Below, one piece after another: positions 1 through 8,539 of a stretch of 64,000 nt of DNA. Location: positions 2,542,001 to 2,606,000 of the forward strand of contig JAPVLO010000153.1 of assembly GCA_027257055.1 (NCBI GenBank), written 5' to 3'. The notes under the pieces were generated by a model. It was not told where the DNA came from. It saw only the letters and a program-made list of their open reading frames with translations, and did not search any database. Origin of the DNA: Cephalopachus bancanus. Lineage: Eukaryota > Chordata > Mammalia > Primates > Tarsiidae. Positions within the stretch are counted from its first letter, which is position 1; each line of letters opens with the position of its first letter. Both the position numbers and the translations under genes were made by a program.

Positions 1-21
1 ACTCCACTCAAAAAAAAAAAA
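1..21 (+). mobile_element. Alu 3' tail cut by window edge
   Basis: The first bases read ACTCCACTC followed by an A-run. This matches the 3' end and poly(A) tail of the other plus-strand Alus here (GAGACTCCAACTC-A(n), for example at 10385-10410). The body lies outside the window. Confidence 0.7.
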
Positions 22-250
22 GAAGGATCAGTTTCACCTTTGCGGGCAATAAAAAACAAAACAGCTGCTTAGACAAAATCTGTCCATTTTAAGAGGAGAG
101 AAGAGTGGTGAAAAAATATATGTAAGTTACAAACCAGATATAGTTCAGGTGGCACTGAGAGGTGTAAACTATGGCTACATGGAACTAGCATAATTATATC
201 AAAAATTATCTTCCCTCTTCACTTGCCTATCTCTTGTAGATACAAATAAA
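22..250. other. short unassigned stretch
   Basis: Ordinary AT-rich sequence between the Alu tail and the first L1. I recognise no repeat, exon or RNA gene. Confidence 0.5.
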
Positions 251-267
251 CACCCAGGCTAACTCTT

Positions 268-1242
268 TTTTTTTCAACTTTTTTATTTTAAAAAGATGTG
301 CAGTACATTTCAAGGTTAGGTATACAAATGTTCACTATGCAGGTACCCTTGTTGATGAGGTGTTCCCTTCCTTTCCCAGGCAGATTCCCACTACTGGCAA
401 TTCCACCTCCCTACCCCCCTCCTGACAGTTTCCTGCTACTGCCAATCCTTTTCTTATAGTATTACAATAATTGTTCAAGGTCCACTTATGAGTGAGAACA
501 TGTGATACTCAGTTCTTTGTTTCTGTGAAAGAGCACTCAGTATTATAGACTCTAAGTCCATCCAGGTTGCTGTGAAGTTCATGATTTTGTTCTTCTTTAT
601 GGCTGCATAATATTCCATCATGTATGTGTACCACTTTTTAATCCAGTCCTCTTTTGATGGGCAGGACTGTTGGTTCCATGTTCTTGCTACTGTGAACAAT
701 GCTGCGATAAACGTACATGTGCAGGTATCTTTTTTACAGAGTGATTTGAGTTCTTCTGGGTATATTCCAGTAGGGGGATTGCGGAGTCTAATGAAAGGTC
801 GATTTTTAGATCTTTTAGGAATCGCTACATGATTTTCCACAGAGGCTGTACTAGTTTACACTCCCATCTAGAAGTGTTCTCTTTTTGCCACATTCTCTCC
901 AGCATCTGTTGTTTTTTGAGTTATTGATGATAGCCATCCTGACTGGAGTTAGTTGGTATCCCAGTGCAGCTTTAATTTGCACTTTTTGATGACTAATGAG
1001 GTTGAGCATTTTTTCATGTATCTGTTGGCTGCTCATATGTCTTCTTTTGAGAAGTGTCTATTCATATCTTTTGCCCACTTTATAATGGAGCTGTTTGTTT
1101 TTTTCTTTCTGGAACATTTGAATTCCTTGTAGATCTTAGATGTTAGACCTTTGTCAAACATACAGTTGGCAAATATTTTTTCCCATTCTGTGGGCTGTCT
1201 CCCTACTTTCTTGATTGCTTTTTTGACTTTGCAGAAGTTTGT
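268..1242 (-). mobile_element. 5'-truncated L1 (ORF2 C-terminus plus 3' UTR)
   Basis: On the minus strand this encodes the C-terminal part of L1 ORF2, including the conserved stretch around FIAALFTVARTWNQ and MEYYAAIKK, then the lineage 3' UTR and a poly(A) seen as poly(T) at 264-275. Upstream, about 851-1036, the minus strand carries the earlier ORF2 segment around LTPVRMAIIN. The reading frame is broken between these pieces. Probable target-site duplications (17 bases, 14 identical) lie at 251-267 and 1243-1259. The same 3' UTR recurs at 44420, 57080 and 61120, so this is one L1 lineage. It is a dead fragment lacking endonuclease and reverse transcriptase. Confidence 0.9.
475..840 (-). pseudogene. 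L1 ORF2 C-terminal relic
   Basis: An open stretch of 121 codons on the minus strand corresponds to the extreme C-terminus of L1 ORF2p, downstream of the reverse transcriptase and cysteine-rich region. The motifs IYPEELKSLCKKDTC, WNQ..CPSKEDWIKK and YYAAIKKNKIMNF are visible. It ends in MFSLISGP and a stop, just before the 3' UTR. It is the open remnant of a 5'-truncated insertion and not an expressed gene. Confidence 0.85.
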
Positions 1243-1259
1243 CAGCCAGGATAATTCTT

Positions 1260-1659
1260 AAGGAGAAAAAAAGTATGAAAATGAGCACATATAGCCTACA
1301 CATACATGTGTGGACAAGGGACTCCAACTGCAGAAAGGCACTAGTCTCAGGATTGCTTTGAAACTCATGTCTTTTAGCATGATCTGGCTTTCTGATCTCA
1401 TTAGCCCAGGGTTTTGTGTGTGTGCGCGTGCGTGTGTGTGTGTGTGTTACAAAGACAGAAACTGAAATAAAGACCAAAAGGTAGAGAATAAGAGAGACAT
1501 GGAAAAGGGGAGAGGTATTTATTCTGTTTTTCTACAATGTATTGATTATCTCCCCAACTGATATAGAATGAAAAGATAAGAAAATAAAATGTTAAATGGC
1601 TTAGTATTTAAATTCCTATTTCAGTTCGGCACTTGCTTAGATTTCAGAGATTTTATTTT
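1260..1659. other. unassigned DNA with GT microsatellite
   Basis: AT-rich unique-looking sequence between an L1 and the ERV copy. The only structure is the GT/GC run at 1413-1447. Confidence 0.5.
1413..1447. repeat. (GT)n microsatellite
   Basis: Alternating GT with a few CG interruptions (GTGTGTGTGCGCGTGCGTGTG, then pure GT). A candidate length polymorphism and Z-DNA-prone tract. Confidence 0.9.
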
Positions 1660-1673
1660 AAATATCAGGTTTA
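1660..1673. repeat. target-site duplication, left copy (ERV retrocopy)
   Basis: AAATATCAGGTTTA here and AAATATTAGGTCTA at 8185-8198 match at 12 of 14 bases. Both differences are C/T transitions. The pair brackets the ERV sequence exactly. A duplication this long is typical of L1-driven insertion. Gammaretroviral integrase usually makes 4 bp. Confidence 0.75.
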
Positions 1674-1685
1674 TTTTATATTTTT
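1674..1685 (-). other. decayed poly(A) tail of ERV retrocopy
   Basis: Plus-strand TTTTATATTTTT lies between the left target-site duplication and the end of R. On the element's strand this reads AAAAATATAAAA directly after TTCTAATCT. The same point in R is followed by a clean A-run at 46831, but by U5 sequence (ACTTCTGTGC) in the 5' copy at 8038. Confidence 0.65.
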
Positions 1686-1839
1686 AGATTAGAAAATTTA
1701 GCTTATTTAGAAAGTAAATGTGAGAGAGAAAGAGGAGATTCACCTCCCCAAGGTAGGGGAGAAGGCCAAAGCTAGGAAACATGGCCTAACCATAGCTTAA
1801 AGAGCACATGGTCACACCATAGCTTAGCAAGGAAATGGC
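1686..1839 (-). repeat. R region of the 3' LTR
   Basis: About 150 bases closely similar to 8039-8184 and to both halves of 46522-46830. Shared landmarks on the element strand are GCCATT near the start, GTTTCCTAGCTTTGG, ACCTTGGGGAGGTGAAT, a CT-rich run and TTCTAATCT at the end. It marks the transcribed repeat at both ends of the viral RNA. Confidence 0.75.
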
Positions 1840-1862
1840 AGTTGGATGCTTGTGGTTGTGTT

Positions 1863-1870
1863 CTTTTAAT
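1863..1870 (-). promoter_or_regulatory. TATA-like box in ERV U3
   Basis: ATTAAAAG on the minus strand (plus-strand CTTTTAAT) lies 31 bases upstream of the R start inferred from where the 5' end of the element begins (8184, equivalent to about 1839). The spacing fits a TATA box driving transcription from the first base of R. Confidence 0.6.
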
Positions 1871-1968
1871 CCTTCCCTTTGATTGCATAAGGCCATTAAG
1901 GTGGTTGAGTGGGAGTCTTCTCCATGTCATCATGAAGGGGCAGGTAAGCACAGGTACTGACATCAGGT

Positions 1969-2115
1969 GATGGATGGGTGGGTTAGTCACATGCTTGCTG
2001 CCATGGTGGCAGGTAGATGGGTGGGTTAGTCACATGATTGTTGCAGGCAGATGGGTGGGTTGCAGGCAAGTCAGATGGGTGGGTTAGTCACATGATTGTT
2101 GCCATGGTGGTAGGC
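1969..2115. repeat. imperfect tandem repeats within ERV U3
   Basis: The block GATGGGTGGGTTAGTCACAT recurs three times (near 1973, 2018 and 2077), with a partial copy near 2050. GTTGCCATGGTGG-like spacers alternate. Enhancer duplications of this kind are common in gammaretroviral U3 regions; that role is inferred. Confidence 0.75.
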
Positions 2116-2150
2116 TAGATGGGAGGAGACAAGGGGAGGGTTTTTTTTTT

Positions 2151-4200
2151 GTAAGAGACCTATCAGATGTTTCCAATTCACAGGAAGCTCTTTAGCAAAA
2201 AGGTGGTCTTATTATCATTTCTATGGCTTCAGCCAGCCAAGGGATCAGAAAGTTTCTGAGATATTATTATGCTAAACTGTGAATTGAAAGGTTGGGCTGT
2301 CCTTACCTTGCACCTGATAGAGATTTGCCAAGATTGTGGGGTAGGCTGGCAGCTTGACCTGCAGTAAAATGTCTGAACACTTCCTAAAACCTGCCTATTG
2401 GAAATTTATCTATGTCTAACCTGTGCTAGAGTCAAAGCTTGTTAGTCTAAGCAAAAATGACTATGCTGAGGCAAAATGTGAACTAAGTTTATCCTAAGTT
2501 TCTTGAGATCCCTCCTTTCACTTCCTACCTCTTGCTGTTTCAAAAATATTCTTATTTACAACTAGGTATTAGGGATGGAGATCAGACTTCTGTATCTGCT
2601 TCCTTCTGAGTGGGGGTCGTAGAGCTGTCCCTGCCTGTCTAGAGCAAGAGGAGGGCATGAGAGGACAGGAACCCATGGAATTGTTAAGTATCTTTAGGAT
2701 CTGTATACAAAACCATATACTATTAGAATTATCACTATTATAATAATTATCACCATTATAGTCACTGTTATTGTTTAGAGAGGCTTTTATGTCTGGTAAA
2801 ATGTATTTATAGTTACCCCAGTGGGCTTTGATACCCACTACAGCAGTCCAGGCAATTTTACTGTTGCACTAGTGAATTCCTTAGTCCATATGTAGATGTC
2901 TCTGCAACTTGTCTTCGATTTTCTTTGGGTTTTGTGATAAGAATTTATAGACAGTTATAAGGGGTTCTGTTAATAATGACTCTAACAAGGAAATATAGCT
3001 ACTTTGACAAAGTATGAAGAAGAAAAAAATTGAAAACATTAGAGAGATGTAGTTAGGTTGTGGCTTAAATTGTAGGAAATAATAATGAACAAGAGAATTT
3101 GAAACAGGTAAACACTGACAAAAGGAAACTGTCCCTTTTGTTTTTATAATAGGTCTGATATACCTTCACAATGATTGATATGCTAGAGGGTGAAGCCCAG
3201 GTAACCTCTACTCCAGAGAGATGGGAGATTGATCTCTCTCCATTTCGGTATTGATCTTCTGACAGGAAAATATTACCTTAAAGTTTAACAAAAATAATTA
3301 GTACTACTTTAAACAAAAAGTTATTTTTTTATCCATCCTATGTTGGGTTAGTAATCCTTGTGCCTAGAAGAAGATTTTAAAGTCATTAGTAATTTGGCAC
3401 TGAAAAGCACTATAGCTGATCACTAACTGCTCGCTGTGAGTGAAATCAATTCACCTGGTCTGTAGGTAGTTCAGGAGGAGGATGTGGTTCCTGAAGCTTT
3501 TGTTTCTTACCCCACCCTAGAGAGACTGAATTGAGAACTTGAAGAGTTTAAGTATTAAAGGTTTTAAAGGCATAATATTATAACACAAGATTACAGGTCA
3601 TTGTAAGTTACTTATTTAGCAAGTGATAGTCCAAAGATTTTTGAAAAGTAAAAACAAAACAAAACAAACAAACACCTCACTTTTTGTAACAAAGACAGGG
3701 AGGGGGGATGGGGTGGGGGGAGCTAACTGAATTCGCGTATTCCTCCCTCCTTTGTTGTTTATAGGAGAAAATTTTTTTGGAGATCATTAATTAAGAAGTT
3801 CATGTTCTGGTCTCTGAGTAGCATTTTGGCCTAGCATTAGTGTAATTGATACTAATAATAAATTTATAGAAACTTTTAATAACCTTGAGTGTTCATATAA
3901 TTTCCTTCACATTTTCCCATAAACCTTCCACATACCATTTTTGACAAAATTATTCTCTTTTCTTTATATTCTTCCTTACCAAAAACATTTATATCAACAA
4001 CTTTCCTTACCCAAAACTTTTATATCAACAACTTTCTTTACATTTTTCCTTTGCTTTCTGGTTGCCTTTTTTTCTTTTTAGCCTTTTATAGATAACTTTT
4101 TACATTTATACTTTGAATTAGTCTTTAGTAACTTTTGATTAAGATAAGGCTATGATTCCAACATGGATGACCAGGATCAAATGGCTGGCACCTGTGTTAA
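2151..4200 (-). other. unassigned interior of ERV copy (pol/env expected)
   Basis: By position this should hold pol and env remnants. I could not recognise reverse transcriptase, integrase or envelope motifs on the minus strand, and stop codons are frequent. A minus-strand open stretch at 2569-2838 (89 codons) matches nothing I know. A run of about 75 bases at 3965-4040 contains two roughly 35-bp near-identical units. The region may be a deletion product plus decayed viral sequence. Confidence 0.4.
3965..4040. repeat. two-copy tandem duplication
   Basis: CTTCCTTACCAAAAACATTT followed by ATATCAACAACTTT, then CCTTACCCAAAACTTTTATA and TCAACAACTTTC: two units of about 35 bases with few differences. 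Probably a replication-slippage duplication. Confidence 0.75.
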
Positions 4201-4339
4201 ATAAGAAATTAATTTGGGTTCCAGTGTCCTAATATTCACCTGGGATTTGTTGGGTGACAGTGAGCCAGTGCCAGGCATTTTAGCAGATTTCCAGGCCTCT
4301 GTAATGGCCACCATTTCTGAGCCAGGTTTTCTCTCCTCT

Positions 4340-6881
4340 CTTCAGAACAGAGTACACCTACTTCCCATTGGCTCTCTGGCCTGCACAGTAGACAAGGTCC
4401 AGGAAGTTTAGGCCTCTATAGGGCAACTATGTTTTGAGGGCCTCTGCAGACTGTACCCATAAACAATGGACAACATCCCCTTAGCAGCTTAGTTCTTACC
4501 AGGTCTTTGATGGGCAGTTGGAGTTTTGTTATTCATTTATTTATTTTTGAGTTGGAGTCTCACTCCATCGCCCAGGTTGGAGTGCAGTGGCACGCTCATG
4601 GTCACCCCAGCGTCAACCTGCTGAGCTTAGGCAATCCTTCCGCCTTAGCCTTCCAGGTAGCTGGAACTACAGGTGCGCACTATCACGCCAGGCTAACTTT
4701 TTGTTTTGTTGTAGAGATGAGGTCTCGCCAAGTTGCCCAGGCTGTTCTCAAACCCTTGGGCTCAGGCAAGCCCCTCACCTTGGCCTCCCCAAACTTTTGT
4801 TGTTAATTGCGACTGCCAATTGGGGTGCCTCTTTGACCCTCTGGTTCTGCAGCCCTCCATGTTGGCACCCTGTTGCTTTTCTAATGTCTCGGCTGAAAAA
4901 AAACCCCTCAAAAGTTTTTTAAGAGGCTGCACATATGAAATTTTGATCATTTCTGTCTGTAACAGTCTGATGTAAAACCCTTTTGAGTGAACAGGACACA
5001 CAGTTGTGAAATGATCTGTGCCTAGTTACTTTTAATTATGAAAAGGCAAATTTGTTAAAAACCCTTTATAAATTGCTAAATTACAGTTTTAGTTGTAGGG
5101 TGTAGACAATTAGGTGAGAGTGATCAGTTCCCATCATTATCATACTACAGAGTGTACCTAGCATTTCATCGTCTGGCAGGAGAAGTACTAGGCTTAGTAA
5201 AAGTGACTTAACTTTCTTTTTATGAAATACAACTTTCGTGAGCCTAACAAATGCTGGTGTTATTTAGCACTAATATTTCAGCACATGGTACAGTTGATTT
5301 TACTAGGGCACTTGCAAATTTGATTTGGAAAAGTAGATTAAAATTACAATTGACTTTTTTCTCAGTTAGTTAACAGGATTCATTAACATGTGATCCCTTT
5401 ACCTCTGTCTAGGAAGAAGTTTGATAGTCCCAGTTTAGATTTAATTTGAGAGATTTATCATAGAAAAAAGAGAACTTTAACATCTTTTCGTCTTGGCCAC
5501 CTCCCTGAGGAGAGCCTGGTTAAGCCATGCGGAAACCTGAATGGGCTTCCCAAGAACATGTGGCAGAGAAGGGTAGACAGAGGAAGGCAGCGCTTGGGCC
5601 TTGGGCACCGCAGCAGTGGTTGTTTGACTTGCTGCAGCTAGTAGAGGCTGCTGCCAGGGGGTTATCAGGCAGTGGGGGGAGGGAGAAGAGAGAGACTGGA
5701 GACTAGTAGGGTTGGGAGCCGTGGCCTGTGGTGCTGGTCAAGGTGGAGGGTGAGAAGGAAGAGCAGGAAGGGAAACTGATAGAGGGTGGAGTATCAAAAG
5801 CACACCACGAGAGACGGGAGAAGTTAAACCAGCTGGGTCAGCATCTAAATTGCTAGAGGGAAACAGGAAAGAGATAAAGTAATTAAAGAAGGAGTGTGAG
5901 AGTGCCACAGGAAGAACAAGGGGTTTCAGCGGGGCACCATTTTGAAAACCTCAGACCATTTGCGCCTGTGGAGGCAACAGAGGTCAAGTTGAGGCAAGAG
6001 ACTCGCCTTGGGCCCATCTCCTGGTCGCCTAGCCTATATTGAGGAGATCCTTAGGGCAGATGCTTCTCTTTAGTGAGAGGGTCCTGAGATGTTTTAGAAT
6101 AAAAAGACATGCCAATGGTGAGTCTTTTTCCACGACTGACTGAGTAATCCCCATTGTAGAATTCTAGGAGGGAGAGAAAGAGGCCTAAGAACCACGTCTG
6201 AAAGGCCCAAGGGAGAAAAGACCATCCAGTGTCTATGCCCAGCACAGGGTGGAATTAGACCATTCAGCACCTAAGCCCAGCATAGGGTGGAATTAGAGTG
6301 CAGAGGGACCCGGGCCCCAGAATTAAAAAAAAACAAAACAAAAAACCATCCATGCCCTCAGTCAGTGTCCCTGGCAGAGGGTCAGTGGAATCAGCCTGTG
6401 TGTGTATATGAGAACAAGTGAGAGTGTCCCCTGTCTCCTCAACCCACCAGAGACAGCATCTTAGCCAGCGAGGGCCCCAGGCCCCAGTGCTAGGGTTGTT
6501 CCAAACTGTTTGAGAGGCTTGGCATCGAGTTTTTTCTGCAGAGGGTCCCAGACTCCAGCAATGTGCTTCCCAAAGCAATCAAAAAAGGAAAAATAATAAA
6601 ATAAAATAAATAAAGCAGCTTCTCAGAGTGACTTCCAGTACCTTCCCCCTGACCAAATAAGCAATAGGCCTTACTGGAGCTGTTATATCATACTGGACAA
6701 GGCTGAGGCGACAGAGAGAGGTTCGTTCTATATAGCTCATCACGGGTGATAAGATTAAGAGCGAGTAGCAGAAAAAAGATAGCCAAGTGAGAGAGGAGAT
6801 AATCAGAAGCTGGTTAGGCAGACATAGAGGAAGGGTCTTGAGAAGACTTGACACCTGTGAGGACACCCCCTGCACCACCCC
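4340..6881 (-). pseudogene. ERV gag relic
   Basis: Two landmarks identify it. At about 6878, minus strand, a peptide running VQGVSSQVSSLL follows a lost start codon (GTG at that position) and resembles the matrix N-terminus of gammaretroviral Gag. At 4345-4400, minus strand, PGPCLLC followed by RPES, Q, WEVG and V fits the nucleocapsid zinc knuckle spacing C-x2-C-x4-H-x4-C, with the His changed to Gln and the last Cys to Val. Between them are many stops and frameshifts, and an Alu (4534-4794) interrupts the 3' part. Gag would normally assemble virions; this copy cannot encode it. A leader of about 110 bases, excluding the solo LTR, separates it from the primer-site array. Confidence 0.6.
4524..4804 (-). 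mobile_element. 5'-truncated Alu inserted in ERV
   Basis: Alu in minus orientation: T-rich tail at 4534-4545, then GAGTTGGAGTCTCACTCC. It stops at about 4794 within the left monomer, before the usual GGGATTACAGG end. TTTTGTTATT (4524-4533) and TTTTGTTGTT (4795-4804) form the flanking duplication. Confidence 0.85.
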
Positions 6882-7227
6882 TCTTATATAATTGTGGGCT
6901 GGAAGTGTGGTTGGTGGTTAAGAACATCCTTTCAATCCAGGATGTTTTGCTAGAAGGGTCTTCTTGCTGCTTAAACGCAGGTGCAGTAGCTTGACTAAAT
7001 GTTCTAAGTTGACCTTGGCTTATTATAATATCATTAACATAGCATTAGCATTGTGGTTTTATCCCCCTAAGTGGGCTTTTCTGTGGTACTTATGGGTAAT
7101 ATTCAAGATAGAGTAACTTTAGTCAAGGACCCGCATGCGCAATAAGAAATGGGTCTCAGGAAGGTAAGGGGCAGATGAGATGTAAATGAGAGAAAAGCCC
7201 CCAGAAAAGATAAGATAAAAACCACAA

Positions 7228-7533
7228 GCCAGGCTCGGTGGCTCAGCCTGTAATCACGCGCCTTTGGGAGGCTGAGGTGAGTGGATTGCCTGAGCCTGCG
7301 GGTTCGAGACCCGCCTGGGCAAGTGAGACCTCATCTCTACAATAAATAAAAAAAAAAAATTAGCCGGGCGTGGTAGTGCGCGCCTGTAGTTCCAGCTACT
7401 TGGAAGGCTGAGGCGGAAGGATCGCCGGAGCCCAGCAGGTCGAGGCTGCGGTGACCGGGAGTGGCCACTGCACTCCCGTCTGGGCGACAGTGAGACTCCA
7501 ACTCAAAAAAAACACAAAAAAAACACAAAAAAA
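7228..7533 (+). mobile_element. Alu (lineage type) in solo LTR
   Basis: Full dimer from GCCAGGCTCGGTGGCTCAGCC to an A-rich tail with CACAAAA interruptions. It shows the lineage signatures GGCTCAGCCTGTAATC, CTACAATAAATAAA in the middle and GAGACTCCAACTC at the end. The target-site duplication is not clear. Confidence 0.9.
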
Positions 7534-7594
7534 CTCCTGACACTGGATAACTCATTTTGGGGCCCCTCTCTTTTTCCAGAGAGCTTTATTGCTT

Positions 7595-7600
7595 AATAAA
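7595..7600 (+). terminator. poly(A) signal of solo LTR
   Basis: AATAAA in the context GCTTAATAAACTCATTC, followed by a T/C-rich and then GT-containing stretch, as in class I LTRs. It would define the R/U5 boundary of that LTR. Confidence 0.65.
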
Positions 7601-7818
7601 CTCATTCTTTCACTCATCCTTTTGGTGTCTGCCTTCCTTAATCTTCTTGGTCATGGCACAAGAACCCAAGGTTGCTGGTTTAAACTGACAGTAGAGTTCA
7701 AAACTCCTGTAACAGAAGCACCTTCTCTTTCTCCACAGAGAGACTAGGAGAAAGGAGAAGAGTGAACAAGAGAGAGGCATATCTCAGTGGGAGAGGAGAA
7801 TGAGAGAGAGTGAATCCA

Positions 7819-7955
7819 GCAAATCTCGGTGGAACCTCCAAAACTGTTAGGTTGCATTACGGTGGGTCCCCCAAAAACGTTAGTCACATCTCACTGGAGC
7901 CTCCAAAAATGTTAGGGCACACTCCCAATGGGGCCTCCAGAATGTTAGGTCAGGC
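7819..7955 (-). repeat. four-unit array of tRNA-Thr-like primer-binding sites
   Basis: Four tandem units of 33-34 bp (7821-7854, 7855-7888, 7889-7921, 7922-7955). On the viral strand each unit contains CTAAC, a short T-run and a TGGAGG-like core. From memory, the 3' end of tRNA-Thr reads AATCTCGCTGGGGCCTCCA; unit 3 differs from it at about 2 of 18 positions and unit 1 at 3 of 19. Each unit therefore joins an LTR-end-like CTAACA with a primer site. A provirus normally has one. Confidence 0.7.
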
Positions 7956-8184
7956 CCACGGAAGGTGTGGGTGTCTGGGGTGCAATCCGATACTGCATGA
8001 AAGATGCAAAGAATTGCACAGAAGTTAGATTAGAAAATGCAGTTTAGAAAGTAAATTTGAGAGAGAAAGAGGAGGAGATTCACCTCCCCAAGGTAGGGAA
8101 GGAAGGGGGCCAAAGCTAGGAAACATGGCCTGGCCTTAGCTTAAGGAGCACATGGCCACACCATAGTTTAGCAAGGCAATGGCC
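7956..8184 (-). repeat. R-U5 at the 5' end of the ERV copy
   Basis: 8184-8039 matches the R of the 3' LTR. The following roughly 80 bases (8038-7956, starting ACTTCTGTGC) are U5 and occur only here. No U3 precedes it; the target-site duplication starts at once at 8185. This places the 5' end of the insertion at the transcription start. Confidence 0.75.
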
Positions 8185-8198
8185 AAATATTAGGTCTA
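8185..8198. repeat. target-site duplication, right copy (ERV retrocopy)
   Basis: AAATATTAGGTCTA, partner of 1660-1673. An Alu later inserted beside it, and its own duplication (8197-8212) overlaps the last two bases. Confidence 0.75.
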
Positions 8199-8539
8199 AT
8201 ATAAAAATTTCTTTTTTTTTTCTTTCTTTTTTTTTTTTGTGAGTTGGAGTCTCACTCTGTTACCCAGACTGGAGTGCAGTGGCCGCTCCTGGTTACCGCA
8301 GTCTCGACCTGCTGGGCTCCAGCGATCCTTCCGCCTCAGCCTTCCAAGTAGCTGGAACTACAAGTGCGTGCTACTACACCCGGTTAATTTTTTTTTTTTA
8401 TTTATTGTAGAGATGAGGTCTCACCAAGTTGCCCAGGCGGGTCTCGAATCCACGGGCTCAGGCAGTTCCCTCACCTCAGCCTCCCAAGGTGCAGGATTAC
8501 GGGCTGAGCCACCGAGCCCGGCTTAATATAAAAATTTCT
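8197..8539 (-). mobile_element. Alu with perfect 16-bp TSD
   Basis: Minus-strand Alu (8213-8523) ending GGCTGAGCCACCGAGCCCGGC, the lineage signature. TAATATAAAAATTTCT flanks it at 8197-8212 and 8524-8539 without mismatch, so the insertion is relatively young. Confidence 0.93.

Larger units (their letters stand above)
1840..2150 (-). promoter_or_regulatory. ERV U3 (promoter/enhancer region)
   Basis: This part of the 3' LTR is missing from the 5' end of the element, as expected for U3 in an RNA-derived copy. It carries a TATA-like box and a repeat-rich segment at 1969-2115. The upstream limit is uncertain because I could not find a clear polypurine tract; 2150 is an estimate. Confidence 0.55.
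6906..7714 (+). mobile_element. solo ERV1-type LTR nested in the ERV copy
   Basis: Begins TGTGGTTGG and ends CCTGTAACA (TG...CA termini) and is flanked by a perfect 4-bp duplication GAAG (6902-6905 and 7715-7718), the class I hallmark. It carries an AATAAA signal at 7595-7600. Without its Alu (7228-7533) it is about 500 bp. It lies in opposite orientation to its host, between the host's leader and gag start, so it inserted later and then lost its interior by LTR-LTR recombination. Confidence 0.8.
1686..8184 (-). mobile_element. gammaretrovirus-like ERV copy with processed (L1-retrotransposed) structure
   Basis: On the minus strand the order is: R and U5 (8184-7956), a four-unit primer-binding-site array (7955-7819), leader, gag relic (about 6881-4340), an unassigned stretch where pol and env would lie, U3 (to 1840) and R (1839-1686), then a decayed A-rich tail (1685-1674). 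The first LTR has no U3 and the second has no U5. That is the layout of a genomic RNA, not of a provirus. Target-site duplications of 14 bp flank it. Later insertions are a solo LTR (6906-7714, itself holding an Alu) and an Alu at 4534. All coding parts are broken. pol and env were not recognised and may be deleted or too decayed. Confidence 0.75.

Noticed and set aside
2569..2838. Minus-strand open frame as an ERV envelope remnant
   Set aside because: Position would suit env, but no envelope landmark is visible, so I left it unassigned.
4507..4922. Overlapping open frames of 80-111 codons
   Set aside because: They are antisense readings of an Alu and its flank. The same applies to frames at 8239, 9629, 10136, 11211, 16248, 23874, 24209 and 37125.
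6906..7714. Plus-strand LTR as the 5' LTR of the surrounding ERV
   Set aside because: It is in the opposite orientation, has its own GAAG duplication and does not resemble the R-U5 at 7956-8184.
7810..8028. Plus-strand open frame with repeated residues as a repeat protein
   Set aside because: The repetition is explained by the tandem primer-binding-site array read in the wrong direction.
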